IMG/VR virus record: IMGVR_UViG_3300046170_000224
Location: 1 to 36,186 of that record
Length of the DNA: 36,186 nt
Source of the DNA: a virus
Direction: 5' to 3' (one strand)
Under the pieces are notes generated by a model. The model did no database searches, was not told the DNA's origin, and worked only from the letters and a program-made list of their open reading frames with translations. Shown piece by piece: positions 8,476 through 15,842 of the stretch. The position numbers and the translations under genes were made by a program. The first letter of the stretch is position 1. Each line of letters starts with the position of its first letter.

Positions 8476-9378
8476 ATGGCTATATCACGATCACAACTAG
8501 TTAAAGAACTAGAGCCAGGTTTGAACGCACTGTTCGGCTTGGAATATAAAAGGTATGAAAATCAGCATGCTGAGATTTATACTGAGGAATCATCTGACAG
8601 AGCTTTTGAAGAAGAAGTTATGTTATCTGGTTTCGCTAACGCACAAGTAAAAGGTGAAGGTGCTGGTGTTTCATTCGATGAAGCACAAGAAACTTTCACT
8701 GCTAGATACACTCACGAGACTGTAGCTTTAGCGTTCGCAATCACTGAAGAAGCGATTGAGGACAACTTGTATGATAGACTTGCGTCTAGATATACAAAAG
8801 CTTTAGCAAGATCTATGAGTAATGCTAAGCAAGTAAAAGCTGTTGATCCATTAATTAATGGTTTCACAACTTTCCAATCTGGTGACGGCGTTGCTTTAAT
8901 GGCAACTAACCACCCGACTGTAGCAGGAACGTTCGCTAATGAATTAGCAACTTCTTCTGACTTAAACGAAACTTCATTAGAGCAATCAATGATTGACATT
9001 GGTAAAATGACTGATGAAAGAGGTTTAAGAGTTGCAGCAAGAGGATTGAAAATGATCATTCCTTCTGAGCTACAATTTACAGCTGAAAGACTTATGAAGT
9101 CTCAAGGTAGAGTTGGAACAGCTGATAACGATATCAATGCAATCGTATCTATGGGTATGGTTCCTCAAGGTTATAGAGTGAACAACTACCTAACAGATGC
9201 TGATGCGTTCTATATCTTAACAGACGTACCTAATGGTATGAAAATGTTCAACAGAGCACCATTGACAACTGCAATGGAAGGCGACTTTGACACTGGTAAC
9301 GTAAGATACAAAGCTAGAGAAAGATACTCTTTCGGAGTTTCTGACCCTAGAGGTATTTTTGGTTCGCCAGGAGCGTAA
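8476..9378 (+). CDS. Major capsid protein
   Basis: A 300-residue head shell subunit, predicted HK97-fold. The segment DRAFEEEVMLSGFANAQVKG, then ARYTHETVALAFAITEEAIE (about residues 70-95), and MATNHPTVAGTFANELATSS are typical of the capsid proteins of this marine phage group. So are the closing MEGDFDTGNVRYKARERYSF and GVSDPRGIFGSPGA. It lies after scaffold and decoration genes and is followed by the strongest hairpin of the window, the arrangement expected for the most abundant virion protein. There is no sign of an N-terminal cleavable region. AGGAGAACAATA precedes the ATG. Confidence 0.9.
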   Translation: MAISRSQLVKELEPGLNALFGLEYKRYENQHAEIYTEESSDRAFEEEVMLSGFANAQVKGEGAGVSFDEAQETFTARYTHETVALAFAITEEAIEDNLYDRLASRYTKALARSMSNAKQVKAVDPLINGFTTFQSGDGVALMATNHPTVAGTFANELATSSDLNETSLEQSMIDIGKMTDERGLRVAARGLKMIIPSELQFTAERLMKSQGRVGTADNDINAIVSMGMVPQGYRVNNYLTDADAFYILTDVPNGMKMFNRAPLTTAMEGDFDTGNVRYKARERYSFGVSDPRGIFGSPGA

Positions 9379-9389
9379 TCAATAATTTT

Positions 9390-9416
9390 TTGTGGCGGGA
9401 CATAGTCTCGCCACAA
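9390..9416 (+). terminator. Strong hairpin after the major capsid gene
   Basis: Twelve consecutive pairs: TTGTGGCGGGAC at 9390-9401 with GTCTCGCCACAA at 9405-9416 (one G-T pair), closed by an ATA loop. It begins 12 bases after the capsid stop. The downstream side (TTAACAAAT) lacks a T-run, so it may act as a leaky terminator or as a 3' end that protects capsid mRNA from decay rather than as a strict stop. Confidence 0.6.
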
Positions 9417-9439
9417 TTAACAAATAGAAAGACAAAACC

Positions 9440-9697
9440 ATGAAAAAATTTACAGTCAACATTTGGGCGTACGATCATCACGCTAAATTTACAGTTGAAT
9501 CAGAAGATTCCCCAACTGACCTTGAACAATCAATCCTTGACAAACTTGGAGAAAATAGTATAGTTTGGGAAAACCTTGGAGTTAGTTATGACAACAAGGT
9601 AAATAGAATAACCTATGAGGAGGTTATAGATGATACAAGACCTATACAAAGCAAAAAGGTCCTTGGAGTTGAAGTGGGAACAGGAGCATCTAGATAA
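9440..9697 (+). CDS. Small protein downstream of the capsid gene, unknown function
   Basis: An 85-residue protein beginning MKKFTVNIWAYDHHAKFTVE, which looks like a two-strand beta start followed by a short helix (PTDLEQSILDKLGENSIVWE). Similar small genes follow the capsid gene in other marine phages that I remember. It overlaps the next gene by 68 bases in another frame. An undetected one-base insertion could shift its end to TAG at 9627-9629, immediately before the next ATG; the natural-looking ITYEEVID argues against that. Confidence 0.62.
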   Translation: MKKFTVNIWAYDHHAKFTVESEDSPTDLEQSILDKLGENSIVWENLGVSYDNKVNRITYEEVIDDTRPIQSKKVLGVEVGTGASR

Positions 9698-9839
9698 TAA
9701 TAGATACACTCTTGAAATGGTCAGAATCGATGACAAAGTTAAAGAAGTCATCACAAAGATCAAGCTGGAAGAAGCAGCTATTGCTCACAGACAGAATACT
9801 GTCGAAGGTTTAACTCCTGAAGTTTCAGTAGCTACTTAA
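9630..9839 (+). CDS. Small helical protein, unknown function
   Basis: A 69-residue protein, MIQDLYKAKRSLELKWEQEH then RYTLEMVRIDDKVKEVITKI, charged and probably a single long helix or helical hairpin. The ribosome site GAGGAGG at 9617-9623 is unusually good and lies inside the preceding gene, which supports both the start and the overlap. It is the last gene before the 166-base spacer with a candidate promoter. Function unknown. Confidence 0.65.
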   Translation: MIQDLYKAKRSLELKWEQEHLDNNRYTLEMVRIDDKVKEVITKIKLEEAAIAHRQNTVEGLTPEVSVAT

Positions 9840-9887
9840 TAAAAAGCTACATCGTTGGAATAAATTCAATTCACACTACAGGCTCTC

Positions 9888-9916
9888 TTGCACTCTACTA
9901 AAAACTAGTATATACT
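9888..9916 (+). promoter_or_regulatory. Candidate sigma70-type promoter
   Basis: TTGCAC at 9888-9893, a 17-base spacer, and TATACT at 9911-9916 (five of six bases of the consensus -10 element). It lies in the spacer 9840-10005, one of the few stretches without a gene, between the capsid block and the structural genes that follow. Downstream, ATAGTC (9958-9963) and GACTAT (9975-9980) could form a 5'-leader hairpin before the AGGAG at 9993-9997. Judged only by consensus and position. Confidence 0.45.
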
Positions 9917-10005
9917 TTTGTCACTATACATAAATTAATATTCTGCATGGACGCAGTATAGTCGACGGCCTAGAGACTATGTAGAATACAACTAGGAGAA
10001 TAATC

Positions 10006-10413
10006 ATGGCTAAAACACTATTTAGAGGACCAGTACTGCAAGGTAAATTTAACGAAGCAGGTTTAACTGGATTTAATCTAGAAAACAAAGCAGCTAACTA
10101 CACAGTTACAAATGCAGATTCTGGTAAAACTTTTACATCATCTACTGATGGTGTTGTATTTACTTTACCTGCAATTTCTATTGGAAGAGTTTTTACTTTT
10201 GTAAACACTGCTCAAGATGGAACTAATACTTTAACTATTAGCCCAAATGCTAATGATGGTATTTTGTATGCTGGATCTTTAACAGATGATAAAGATGTAA
10301 TTAATACAAAATCTACATCAAAAGTTGGTGACTTTATAGTATGTGCATCTTTAAACTCAACAGCTCATTGGACGATTGTTGATGTACAAGGTGTATTTGC
10401 TAAAGAAGCATAA
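10006..10413 (+). CDS. Structural protein, beta-rich, unknown role
   Basis: A 135-residue Thr/Asn/Gly-rich protein. The middle (TFTSSTDGVVFTLPAISIGR, then FTFVNTAQDGTNTLTISPNA) is a typical run of short beta strands as in phage fibre or spike shafts, and also resembles part of the gene at 22825. AGGAG precedes the ATG, and the gene is first after the candidate promoter. It may decorate the head or form a short appendage; the sequence does not decide which. Confidence 0.62.
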   Translation: MAKTLFRGPVLQGKFNEAGLTGFNLENKAANYTVTNADSGKTFTSSTDGVVFTLPAISIGRVFTFVNTAQDGTNTLTISPNANDGILYAGSLTDDKDVINTKSTSKVGDFIVCASLNSTAHWTIVDVQGVFAKEA

Positions 10414-10424
10414 TAAATAATTAG

Positions 10425-10444
10425 TGTGGGGCTTCGGCCCCACA
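10425..10444 (+). terminator. Perfect UUCG-loop hairpin
   Basis: TGTGGGGC at 10425-10432, loop TTCG, GCCCCACA at 10437-10444: eight perfect pairs with a C(UUCG)G tetraloop. It sits between two small structural genes. The following TATTAATTTT is only partly T-rich, so it is a probable but leaky terminator or a mRNA-stabilising end. It comes 24 bases before the next ATG and leaves the AAGGAG free. Confidence 0.62.
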
Positions 10445-10467
10445 TATTAATTTTAAGGAGAAACAAT

Positions 10468-10758
10468 ATGTCATCAGACCAAAAATTTACAACACTTACA
10501 GCTGACGGACAGGTGAAAACTTTTTCGGGAGGATCTACTAATATTGGTCCTGCTAGAGTTACATACATTCAAGCTACAGGAGTTACAAATATAAAACTTT
10601 ACGATGCAGCAACTGCATCTGGAAATATTGTATTTGAATCTACTTTTGGAAGCGAAGGATTAGATATGTATATGCCTGGAAACGGAATTAGATTTGAAAA
10701 TACTATCTATGCAGATGTAACTGGATCAGGATCTGTTACTATCGGATACACTGGCTAG
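10468..10758 (+). CDS. Small structural protein, unknown role
   Basis: A 96-residue protein, MSSDQKFTTLTADGQVKTF and onwards, Thr/Gly/Ser-rich and beta-like, ending ITV-type strands (TGSGSVTIGYTG). The start at 10468 is preferred over a GTG at 10426 because AAGGAG lies eight bases upstream and because the upstream extension would be encoded by the hairpin. Small beta proteins of this kind accompany adaptor genes in marine podoviruses. Role not determined. Confidence 0.62.
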   Translation: MSSDQKFTTLTADGQVKTFSGGSTNIGPARVTYIQATGVTNIKLYDAATASGNIVFESTFGSEGLDMYMPGNGIRFENTIYADVTGSGSVTIGYTG

Positions 10759-10766
10759 GAGGCTAA

Positions 10767-11517
10767 ATGGCTAACACAACCTCTGGAACAACTACATTTG
10801 ATAAAACTTTTTCAGTTGATGAAATAGTAGAAGAAGCTTTTGAGAGAATAGGTATTCAACAAGTTTCCGGTTATCAATTAAAAACTTCTAGACGATCATT
10901 AAATATAATGCTTCAGGAATGGGGCAATAGAGGTATTCCACTATTGGGAAATAGGAGAACTTGATTTAGATTTAATACAAGGTCAAGCTGAGTATAAATT
11001 TTTTAGATCAGCTGCAGATGGTACAAGTGCTACATCAAATCCAAATGGGTATTATGGAATATCCGATGTCCTTGAAGCACAATTAAGATCTAATAGAACC
11101 GCAACAGATCAATCAGATAGTCCTATGACTAAAGTTGATAGATCAACATATGCTGCTTTTTCAAATAAACTATCTCAAGGTACACCTAATCAATATTGGG
11201 TACAAAGATTTATTGATCATGTTAGTATTAGTGTTTATCCAACACCTGATTCAACTAATGCATCTAAAGATATGCATTTTTATTATATAAAAAGAATTCA
11301 AGATATTGGAGCTTATACTAATGCAACTGATATGCCTTTTAGATTTATACCTTGTATGGTTTCAGGTTTAGCTTATTATTTATCCATGAAGTATGCTCCA
11401 CAAATGACTCAACCAATGAAATTATTTTATGAAGATGAACTACAAAGAGCATTACAAGAAGATGGTTCAGCTTCAAGTACATACATTACACCTAAAGCTT
11501 ATTACCCAGGAACTTAA
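10767..11517 (+). CDS. Head-tail adaptor / tail tubular A-like protein (one frameshift)
   Basis: The frame breaks at the CC at 10938-10939. Without one C the text reads MLQEWGNRGI-HYWEIGELD and continues to 11517, giving 249 residues. The start (FDKTFSVDEIVEEAFERIG, then SGYQLKTSRRSLNIMLQEWG) is the helical bundle I remember from adaptors that bind below the portal (P22 gp4-like or T7 gp11-like). The C-terminal half has a beta region (RFIDHVSISVYPTPDSTNAS) and closing helices (CMVSGLAYYLSMKYAPQM). Unrepaired it would look like two unrelated genes with a 160-base gap. The stop overlaps the next ATG. Confidence 0.78.
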
Positions 11518-12119
11518 TGTCTAAATACGCAACAGGAAAACATTCAAAAGCAATTTCTGATAGATCAGGTATGGAATTTCCATATAGAGAAATGGTTAGA
11601 GAATGGAATGGTTCGTTTGTTCATTACACAGAGTTTGAACCTAAGCAACCACAACTTGAACCAAAAGCAATTGGTGGTGATGGTATTGCATTATTACAAG
11701 TAAGACCAGATAGAACAGAACCAATTACAACTGTAATGATACCAGAAAATGGTTTTAAAACATATCAAGCAGGATCAGGAATTATTAATGTAAACGTTCC
11801 CGGACATGGTTTAACAAATGGTACAACATATTTATTTAGAGGTGCACCAACAATTTCACCTGGAACAGGTACTTCAACTAATCCTGTATTTGCTTATGCA
11901 ACTATTCAAAACTTTGATGGTATTACAGGAGTACAAATAGGACAAGGATCAGGATATGCAATCACAACAGGTCTTTATGATAATGGTGCAAGAGTTACAA
12001 CAGACTATGCTTTATCTAATTTCTTCTTCTTTACAGTTAATGCGGATACTGCTACAACAGGAAATATCAAAGGAGGAGGCTACGGTTGTTCCGTTGGACC
12101 TATAACAATATCAGCATGA
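11517..12119 (+). CDS. Conserved head-tail junction protein
   Basis: A 200-residue protein opening MSKYATGKHSKAISDRSGME, followed by a PYREMVREWNGSFVHYTEFE segment and a QPQLEPK-x-G stretch. I remember this opening from many marine podovirus structural regions, between two adaptor-type genes. The rest is Gly/Thr-rich and beta-like (GHGLTNGTTYLFRGAPTISP). It starts via TAATG from the adaptor and ends in an ATGA overlap with the next gene. A head-closure or adaptor role is inferred from position. Confidence 0.72.
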   Translation: MSKYATGKHSKAISDRSGMEFPYREMVREWNGSFVHYTEFEPKQPQLEPKAIGGDGIALLQVRPDRTEPITTVMIPENGFKTYQAGSGIINVNVPGHGLTNGTTYLFRGAPTISPGTGTSTNPVFAYATIQNFDGITGVQIGQGSGYAITTGLYDNGARVTTDYALSNFFFFTVNADTATTGNIKGGGYGCSVGPITISA

Positions 12120-12283
12120 TAAAAAAAATTATTAATTTTATTAAAAATATGTTTAAACTGAGAAGACAAGATCCTCATCTTGAGATGTATGAAGAAACTA
12201 GAACAGATAAAAAAGATAAGATACGTAGAAAATATGGAGAGATTCAAAGTAATGGCTTACACTTTAGCAAATTTACAAGATGA
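12116..12283 (+). CDS. Small basic protein overlapping an adaptor gene
   Basis: A 55-residue protein, MIKKIINFIKNMFKLRRQD and on, with an amphipathic N-terminal helix followed by charged residues. The start at 12116 forms an ATGA stop-start overlap with the preceding gene; earlier in-frame starts would lie inside that gene. The gene overlaps the next coding region by 32 bases. I recall similar tiny MIKKIINFIK-type proteins at this spot in related phages. Function unknown; a membrane-associated helix is possible. Confidence 0.55.
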   Translation: MIKKIINFIKNMFKLRRQDPHLEMYEETRTDKKDKIRRKYGEIQSNGLHFSKFTR

Positions 12284-12923
12284 TATTAGAAACTATACAG
12301 AAGTAGATGACTCTGTATTATCCAATACTATTCTAACAACAATTATTAAAAACGCTGAAAACAGAATTTATAGAGATGCAGATTCTGATGATAATAGATT
12401 TTATGCAACTTCAAACTTAGCATCTGGTAGTAGATATGTAACTATACCATCTGATTTAAGATTTATTAGATATGTACAATTAACAGATTCAAATGGTGAT
12501 CAAACTTTTTTAGAAAAAAAAGATACTTCATATATGGCAACTTTTTATGATACCCCAGGAACAGCGTCTGGATTACCAAAATACTATGCTAATTGGGATG
12601 CTAATTATTGGATAGTAGCACCTACGCCAAATAGCACTAATTTAATTACTTTGGCTTATACAAAGCAACCAGATTCAATAACAGCTTCACCGGGAAGTAC
12701 ACAAGGAACTTATACAAGTAATAAATATCAGGATTTACTTTTGTATGGATGTCTGGTAGAAGCATATGGATACTTGAAAGGTCCTGCAGATATGTTACAA
12801 TACTACGAAGGATCTTTTAAAAGAGCTTTACAATCGTACGCGATCGAACAACAAGGTCGTAGACGCCGAGACGAATATCAAGATGGAGTTATTCGTACAC
12901 CTCTTAAATCACCATCACCATAA
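12252..12923 (+). CDS. Phage adaptor protein (SU10-adaptor-like / tail connector)
   Basis: A 223-residue connector, beginning MAYTLANLQDDIRNYTEVDD, then ILTTIIKNAENRIYRDADSD, which is the typical start of these helical-bundle adaptors. A beta segment follows (GSRYVTIPSDLRFIRYVQLT), then an LTYTKQPD-like strand and the closing helices (YQDLLLYGCLVEAYGYLKGP). I chose ATG 12252 rather than in-frame starts at 12180 or 12234 because the family begins with MAYT. It should sit between portal ring and tail. It is the second adaptor-like gene of this block, as usual in P22-like necks. Confidence 0.78.
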   Translation: MAYTLANLQDDIRNYTEVDDSVLSNTILTTIIKNAENRIYRDADSDDNRFYATSNLASGSRYVTIPSDLRFIRYVQLTDSNGDQTFLEKKDTSYMATFYDTPGTASGLPKYYANWDANYWIVAPTPNSTNLITLAYTKQPDSITASPGSTQGTYTSNKYQDLLLYGCLVEAYGYLKGPADMLQYYEGSFKRALQSYAIEQQGRRRRDEYQDGVIRTPLKSPSP

Positions 12924-12945
12924 AATAAATTAAGGAGACAATTAA

Positions 12946-13377
12946 ATGGCAAATATAGTACCTGACTCTTTTAAAACAGACCTACTTGGTGGCGTGTTTG
13001 ATTTTGATTCATCTGGTGGATCAACTTTTAAACTAGCGCTTTATACATCTATAGGTGGTTTTAGTACTTCAACAACTGCTTATACAACTTCCAATGAAGT
13101 TTCTTCATCTGGAACAAACTATACTGCAGGCGGAAATACTTTAACTAACAACGGTGTAGCAGTATCAAGTAACATTGCATTCGTTGACTTTGCAGATTCT
13201 ACTTTTAGTTCTGTAACGTTATCAGCAGTAGGAGCACTGATTTATAAAGGTACAAGTAATGAAGCTGTATTAGTTTTAGACTTTGGCGGAACAAAAACTG
13301 CAACTAACGGTGATTTCGTTGTTCAGTTTCCAACTGCTAACTCATCTAGTGCAATCATTAGACTTGGCGACGCGTAA
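12946..13377 (+). CDS. Virion structural protein, beta-rich
   Basis: A 143-residue Ser/Thr/Gly-rich protein, MANIVPDSFKTDLLGGVFDF then TFKLALYTSIGGFSTSTTAY. This arrangement (a small protein beginning with V-P-D-S/A-F-K and a K-x-A-L-Y-T strand) is common among marine phages in the tail gene block. A clear AAGGAGACAATTAA precedes the ATG. It is probably a tail or fibre-associated subunit; no catalytic or binding motif is visible. Confidence 0.68.
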   Translation: MANIVPDSFKTDLLGGVFDFDSSGGSTFKLALYTSIGGFSTSTTAYTTSNEVSSSGTNYTAGGNTLTNNGVAVSSNIAFVDFADSTFSSVTLSAVGALIYKGTSNEAVLVLDFGGTKTATNGDFVVQFPTANSSSAIIRLGDA

Positions 13378-13395
13378 TAAAATTTTGGAGTAGTA

Positions 13396-13851
13396 ATGGC
13401 TTTAATAGTTAACGATAGAGTTAAAGAAACAAGTACAACTACTGGAACAGGAACTTTTAGTTTAGCTGGTGCAGAAACTGGTTATGAAAGTTTTGTTTCA
13501 GGAATTGGAACTGGTAATACAACTTACTATGCAATTGAATTAGATGGAACTGCAGAGTTTGAAGTTGGTATTGGAACTGTAACAGATGCATCACCCGATA
13601 CTTTATCAAGAGACACTATTATTTCTTCGTCAAACTCCGATAACAAAGTAGATTTTTCTGCAGGAACTAAAACTGTATTTTGTACATACCCTGCAAAACG
13701 TGCGCCGTCAGCAAGTATGACAGCTACAACTTATGTAACAACACATGCTTCAACAATTTCTGATACACAAACAATGGACTCAGGCGTTTTAGCAGGACCG
13801 GTAACGGTTTCAGGTAATGTTACAGTAACAGGAACATTGGTAATAATATAA
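13396..13851 (+). CDS. Virion structural protein, fibre-like
   Basis: A 151-residue protein, MALIVNDRVKETSTTTGTGT then TTYYAIELDGTAEFEVGIGT and DTLSRDTIISSSNSDNKVDF. The D-R-V-K-E-T-(S/T)-T-x-x-G-T-G opening followed by this YYxI...EFEVGIGTV...L-x-R-D block is very familiar from marine phage tail regions. The last 40 residues are a Thr/Val repeat-like shaft (TVSGNVTVTGTLVII). Probably a fibre adaptor or short fibre. The stop overlaps the next start through TAATG. Confidence 0.7.
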   Translation: MALIVNDRVKETSTTTGTGTFSLAGAETGYESFVSGIGTGNTTYYAIELDGTAEFEVGIGTVTDASPDTLSRDTIISSSNSDNKVDFSAGTKTVFCTYPAKRAPSASMTATTYVTTHASTISDTQTMDSGVLAGPVTVSGNVTVTGTLVII

Positions 13852-14777
13852 TGAGTCAAATAGAAGTAGATAAAATAATTCCTCAATCAGGAACTTCAAC
13901 ACAATTAGGTGAATCAGGTGATACGATTACTATTCCCGCAGGTGCAACTATTACTAATAATGGAACAGCAAATGGTTTTGGAAGTGCTGATACAGAAAAA
14001 GTAAAAGTATCTTCTAATGATACAACAGCAGGTTTTTTAAATGGTAAATTAGTTGCAGGTACAAATATATCTTTAACTGAAGGTAGTGATGGCGGTAATG
14101 AAACTTTAACCGCTGCTCTTTCAGGAACAATAAGTACATCACAAATTGGAGCAAATCAAGTAACAGGTGCAAAATTAAATACCGATGTTATTTCGGCACA
14201 AACAGAACTTGCTAGTGAACCAGCAGACACAGACGAATTTTTAGTGTCAGATGCTGGTACATTAAAAAGAATTGATTACTCACTAATTAAAGGTGGTGGA
14301 ATTACAATGGCAGATCAATGGAGATTAAGTGCTAGTAAAGCAAATATTGATACACCAGCTACTGTATTTGATTCTAATTTAGAAAGAATTGATACAACTG
14401 GTCAAGGAACTATTGGAAGTGCTATGTCAGAAAGTTCTGGAATATTTACATTTCCTTCAACAGGAATTTATTCGGTTAGTGCTTTTGCAAGTTTTCAAAA
14501 AAATGTAGATAGAAGATATTGTGGATTAAATATTTTAGTAACAACAAACAATTCAAGTTATTCAGAAGTTGCTACAAGCTGGGGTCATATAAAAGTGGTA
14601 TCAAATGATGATACTTACAGTAATGTGGCAATAAACTCATATATAGATGTAACAGACACAGCTAATGTTAAAGTTAAATTTTCTGCTGATAGTGTTAATG
14701 GCGATGCTATTACTGCAATAGGAAGTACTACTAGGAACAACACCTGTTTTACATTTATTAGATTAGGAGATACATAG
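13851..14777 (+). CDS. Tail fibre protein with C1q-like C-terminal domain
   Basis: A 308-residue fibre. Residues 1-45 form the anchor MSQIEVDKIIPQSGTSTQLG and following, shared in outline with the genes at 15069 and 18241. A shaft-like region follows (NISLTEGSDGGNETLTAALS, QVTGAKLNTDVI). From about residue 165 on a globular beta region resembles the C1q/TNF jelly roll: GIFTFPSTGIYSVSAFASFQ, the second half with NVKVKFSADSVNG and the last strand TCFTFIRLGD. The F-x-P-x-x-G-x-Y motif is typical of that fold. Such heads usually trimerise and bind receptors. The fold is from memory; the receptor is unknown. Confidence 0.72.
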   Translation: MSQIEVDKIIPQSGTSTQLGESGDTITIPAGATITNNGTANGFGSADTEKVKVSSNDTTAGFLNGKLVAGTNISLTEGSDGGNETLTAALSGTISTSQIGANQVTGAKLNTDVISAQTELASEPADTDEFLVSDAGTLKRIDYSLIKGGGITMADQWRLSASKANIDTPATVFDSNLERIDTTGQGTIGSAMSESSGIFTFPSTGIYSVSAFASFQKNVDRRYCGLNILVTTNNSSYSEVATSWGHIKVVSNDDTYSNVAINSYIDVTDTANVKVKFSADSVNGDAITAIGSTTRNNTCFTFIRLGDT

Positions 14778-14778
14778 A

Positions 14779-15069
14779 ATGGATTATTTTCAAAATGCTT
14801 TACAAACTTTTAATGGTGGAGATTGGTATGGTTGGGAAACACATGATAGTGATGGAAATAAAATTCCAAACGAAGATCGTATGCAATACAAGTACATCAA
14901 AATAATAAAAGATGGTGCAACTATGCCATCAGAAGCTGATGTTAATGCAAAGATTGAAGAATTAAAACAAGCTGTTGCAGATAAAGAAACTAAAAAAGCA
15001 TCTGGCAAACAAAAACTAAAAGATTTAGGATTGGACGACGACGAAATTAAAGCGTTAATAGGAGCATAA
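14779..15069 (+). CDS. Small fibre-associated protein (possible fibre assembly factor)
   Basis: A 96-residue acidic protein lying between fibre genes. The first half contains NGGDWYGWETHDSDGNKIPN and DRMQYKYIKIIKDGATMPSE; the second half is a charged helix (DVNAKIEELKQAVADKETKK) with an L-G-L-D-D-D-E-I-K-A-L-I end. Size and place resemble tail fibre assembly chaperones, but I see no clear match to a named family. It starts two bases after the fibre gene and is coupled to the next by TAATG. Confidence 0.55.
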   Translation: MDYFQNALQTFNGGDWYGWETHDSDGNKIPNEDRMQYKYIKIIKDGATMPSEADVNAKIEELKQAVADKETKKASGKQKLKDLGLDDDEIKALIGA

Positions 15070-15833
15070 TGAGTGAAGTAAAAGTAAATAAAATTAGTCC
15101 AAGATCAGGAACAACTGTTACACTAGGAGATAGTGGAGATACTTTTACAGGTTCTCAAACTGTTGCAAACGCAGCATTACAAGGTTCAGGACAAATTACA
15201 ATCAATGGTACTGCGGTAGCATTAGGTGGATCTATTACTTTAACGACTGAGACAAGACCAACTTTTACATCCATAACTCCAAACGTAGTTGAAAACACAC
15301 AAACTACTTGTGTTATTGCAGGTGGTAACTTTGTATCAGTTCCATTAGTTACAGCAATTAATTCATCTACTGGTGCTAGAGTATCTGCTGATGAAGTAGC
15401 TTTTAATTCTGCAGCACAAATTACAGTAAAATTTACATTGCCTGTTGATGGCACTTACTTACTATATATTGAAAATCCAGATGGTAATGCAATTCAAACA
15501 TCTGCAGTGCTTACAGTTTCTGATGCACCAGCATGGCAAACTTCAGCAGGATCATTAGGTACCTTTGGTGGTGGAGCAAGTTTTGGTACAATAAATTTAG
15601 TTGCAACAAATTCAGTGTCAATGGCAAAAGCATCTGGAACATTTCCAGGTGGTATGACACTCAATAGTGGGGGTAGTGGTACATCAACATTGACTGGTAC
15701 TGAGTCAGGTGCTACTGTTAACACAACATATACTTTTACTATTCGTGCAACTGACGCTGAAGGTCAAACAGCAGACAGAGAATTTACAATAACAGTAACA
15801 GTAGGAGCAGGCGGATCTATGGGATTCAACTAA
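15069..15833 (+). CDS. Tail adhesin with IPT/TIG and Ig-like domains (cassette copy 1, gene 1)
   Basis: A 254-residue secondary fibre or adhesin. Residues 1-60 form an anchor (MSEVKVNKISPRSGTTVTLG...). Residues 65-155 look like an IPT/TIG domain (TFTSITPNVVENTQTTCVIA, then GTYLLYIENPDG). Residues 156-250 resemble a putative-Ig domain (VSDAPAWQTSAGSLGTF, closing with TTYTFTIRATDAEGQTADRE). The last two domains align well with the second halves of the gene at 18241, so the genes are paralogues; this copy lacks the cupredoxin-like domain. It is followed by LamG-SPRY and DUF7483-like genes in the same order as copy 2. Confidence 0.75.
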   Translation: MSEVKVNKISPRSGTTVTLGDSGDTFTGSQTVANAALQGSGQITINGTAVALGGSITLTTETRPTFTSITPNVVENTQTTCVIAGGNFVSVPLVTAINSSTGARVSADEVAFNSAAQITVKFTLPVDGTYLLYIENPDGNAIQTSAVLTVSDAPAWQTSAGSLGTFGGGASFGTINLVATNSVSMAKASGTFPGGMTLNSGGSGTSTLTGTESGATVNTTYTFTIRATDAEGQTADREFTITVTVGAGGSMGFN

Positions 15834-15842
15834 GATAATATT

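Noticed and set aside
8712-9059. 115-codon frame on the - strand inside the capsid gene.
   Set aside because: It is the complement of a well supported capsid gene; it has no ribosome site and its protein looks like antisense translation.
10426-10467. Upstream GTG start extending the gene at 10468.
   Set aside because: The extension is translated hairpin sequence, and the ATG at 10468 has a good ribosome site.
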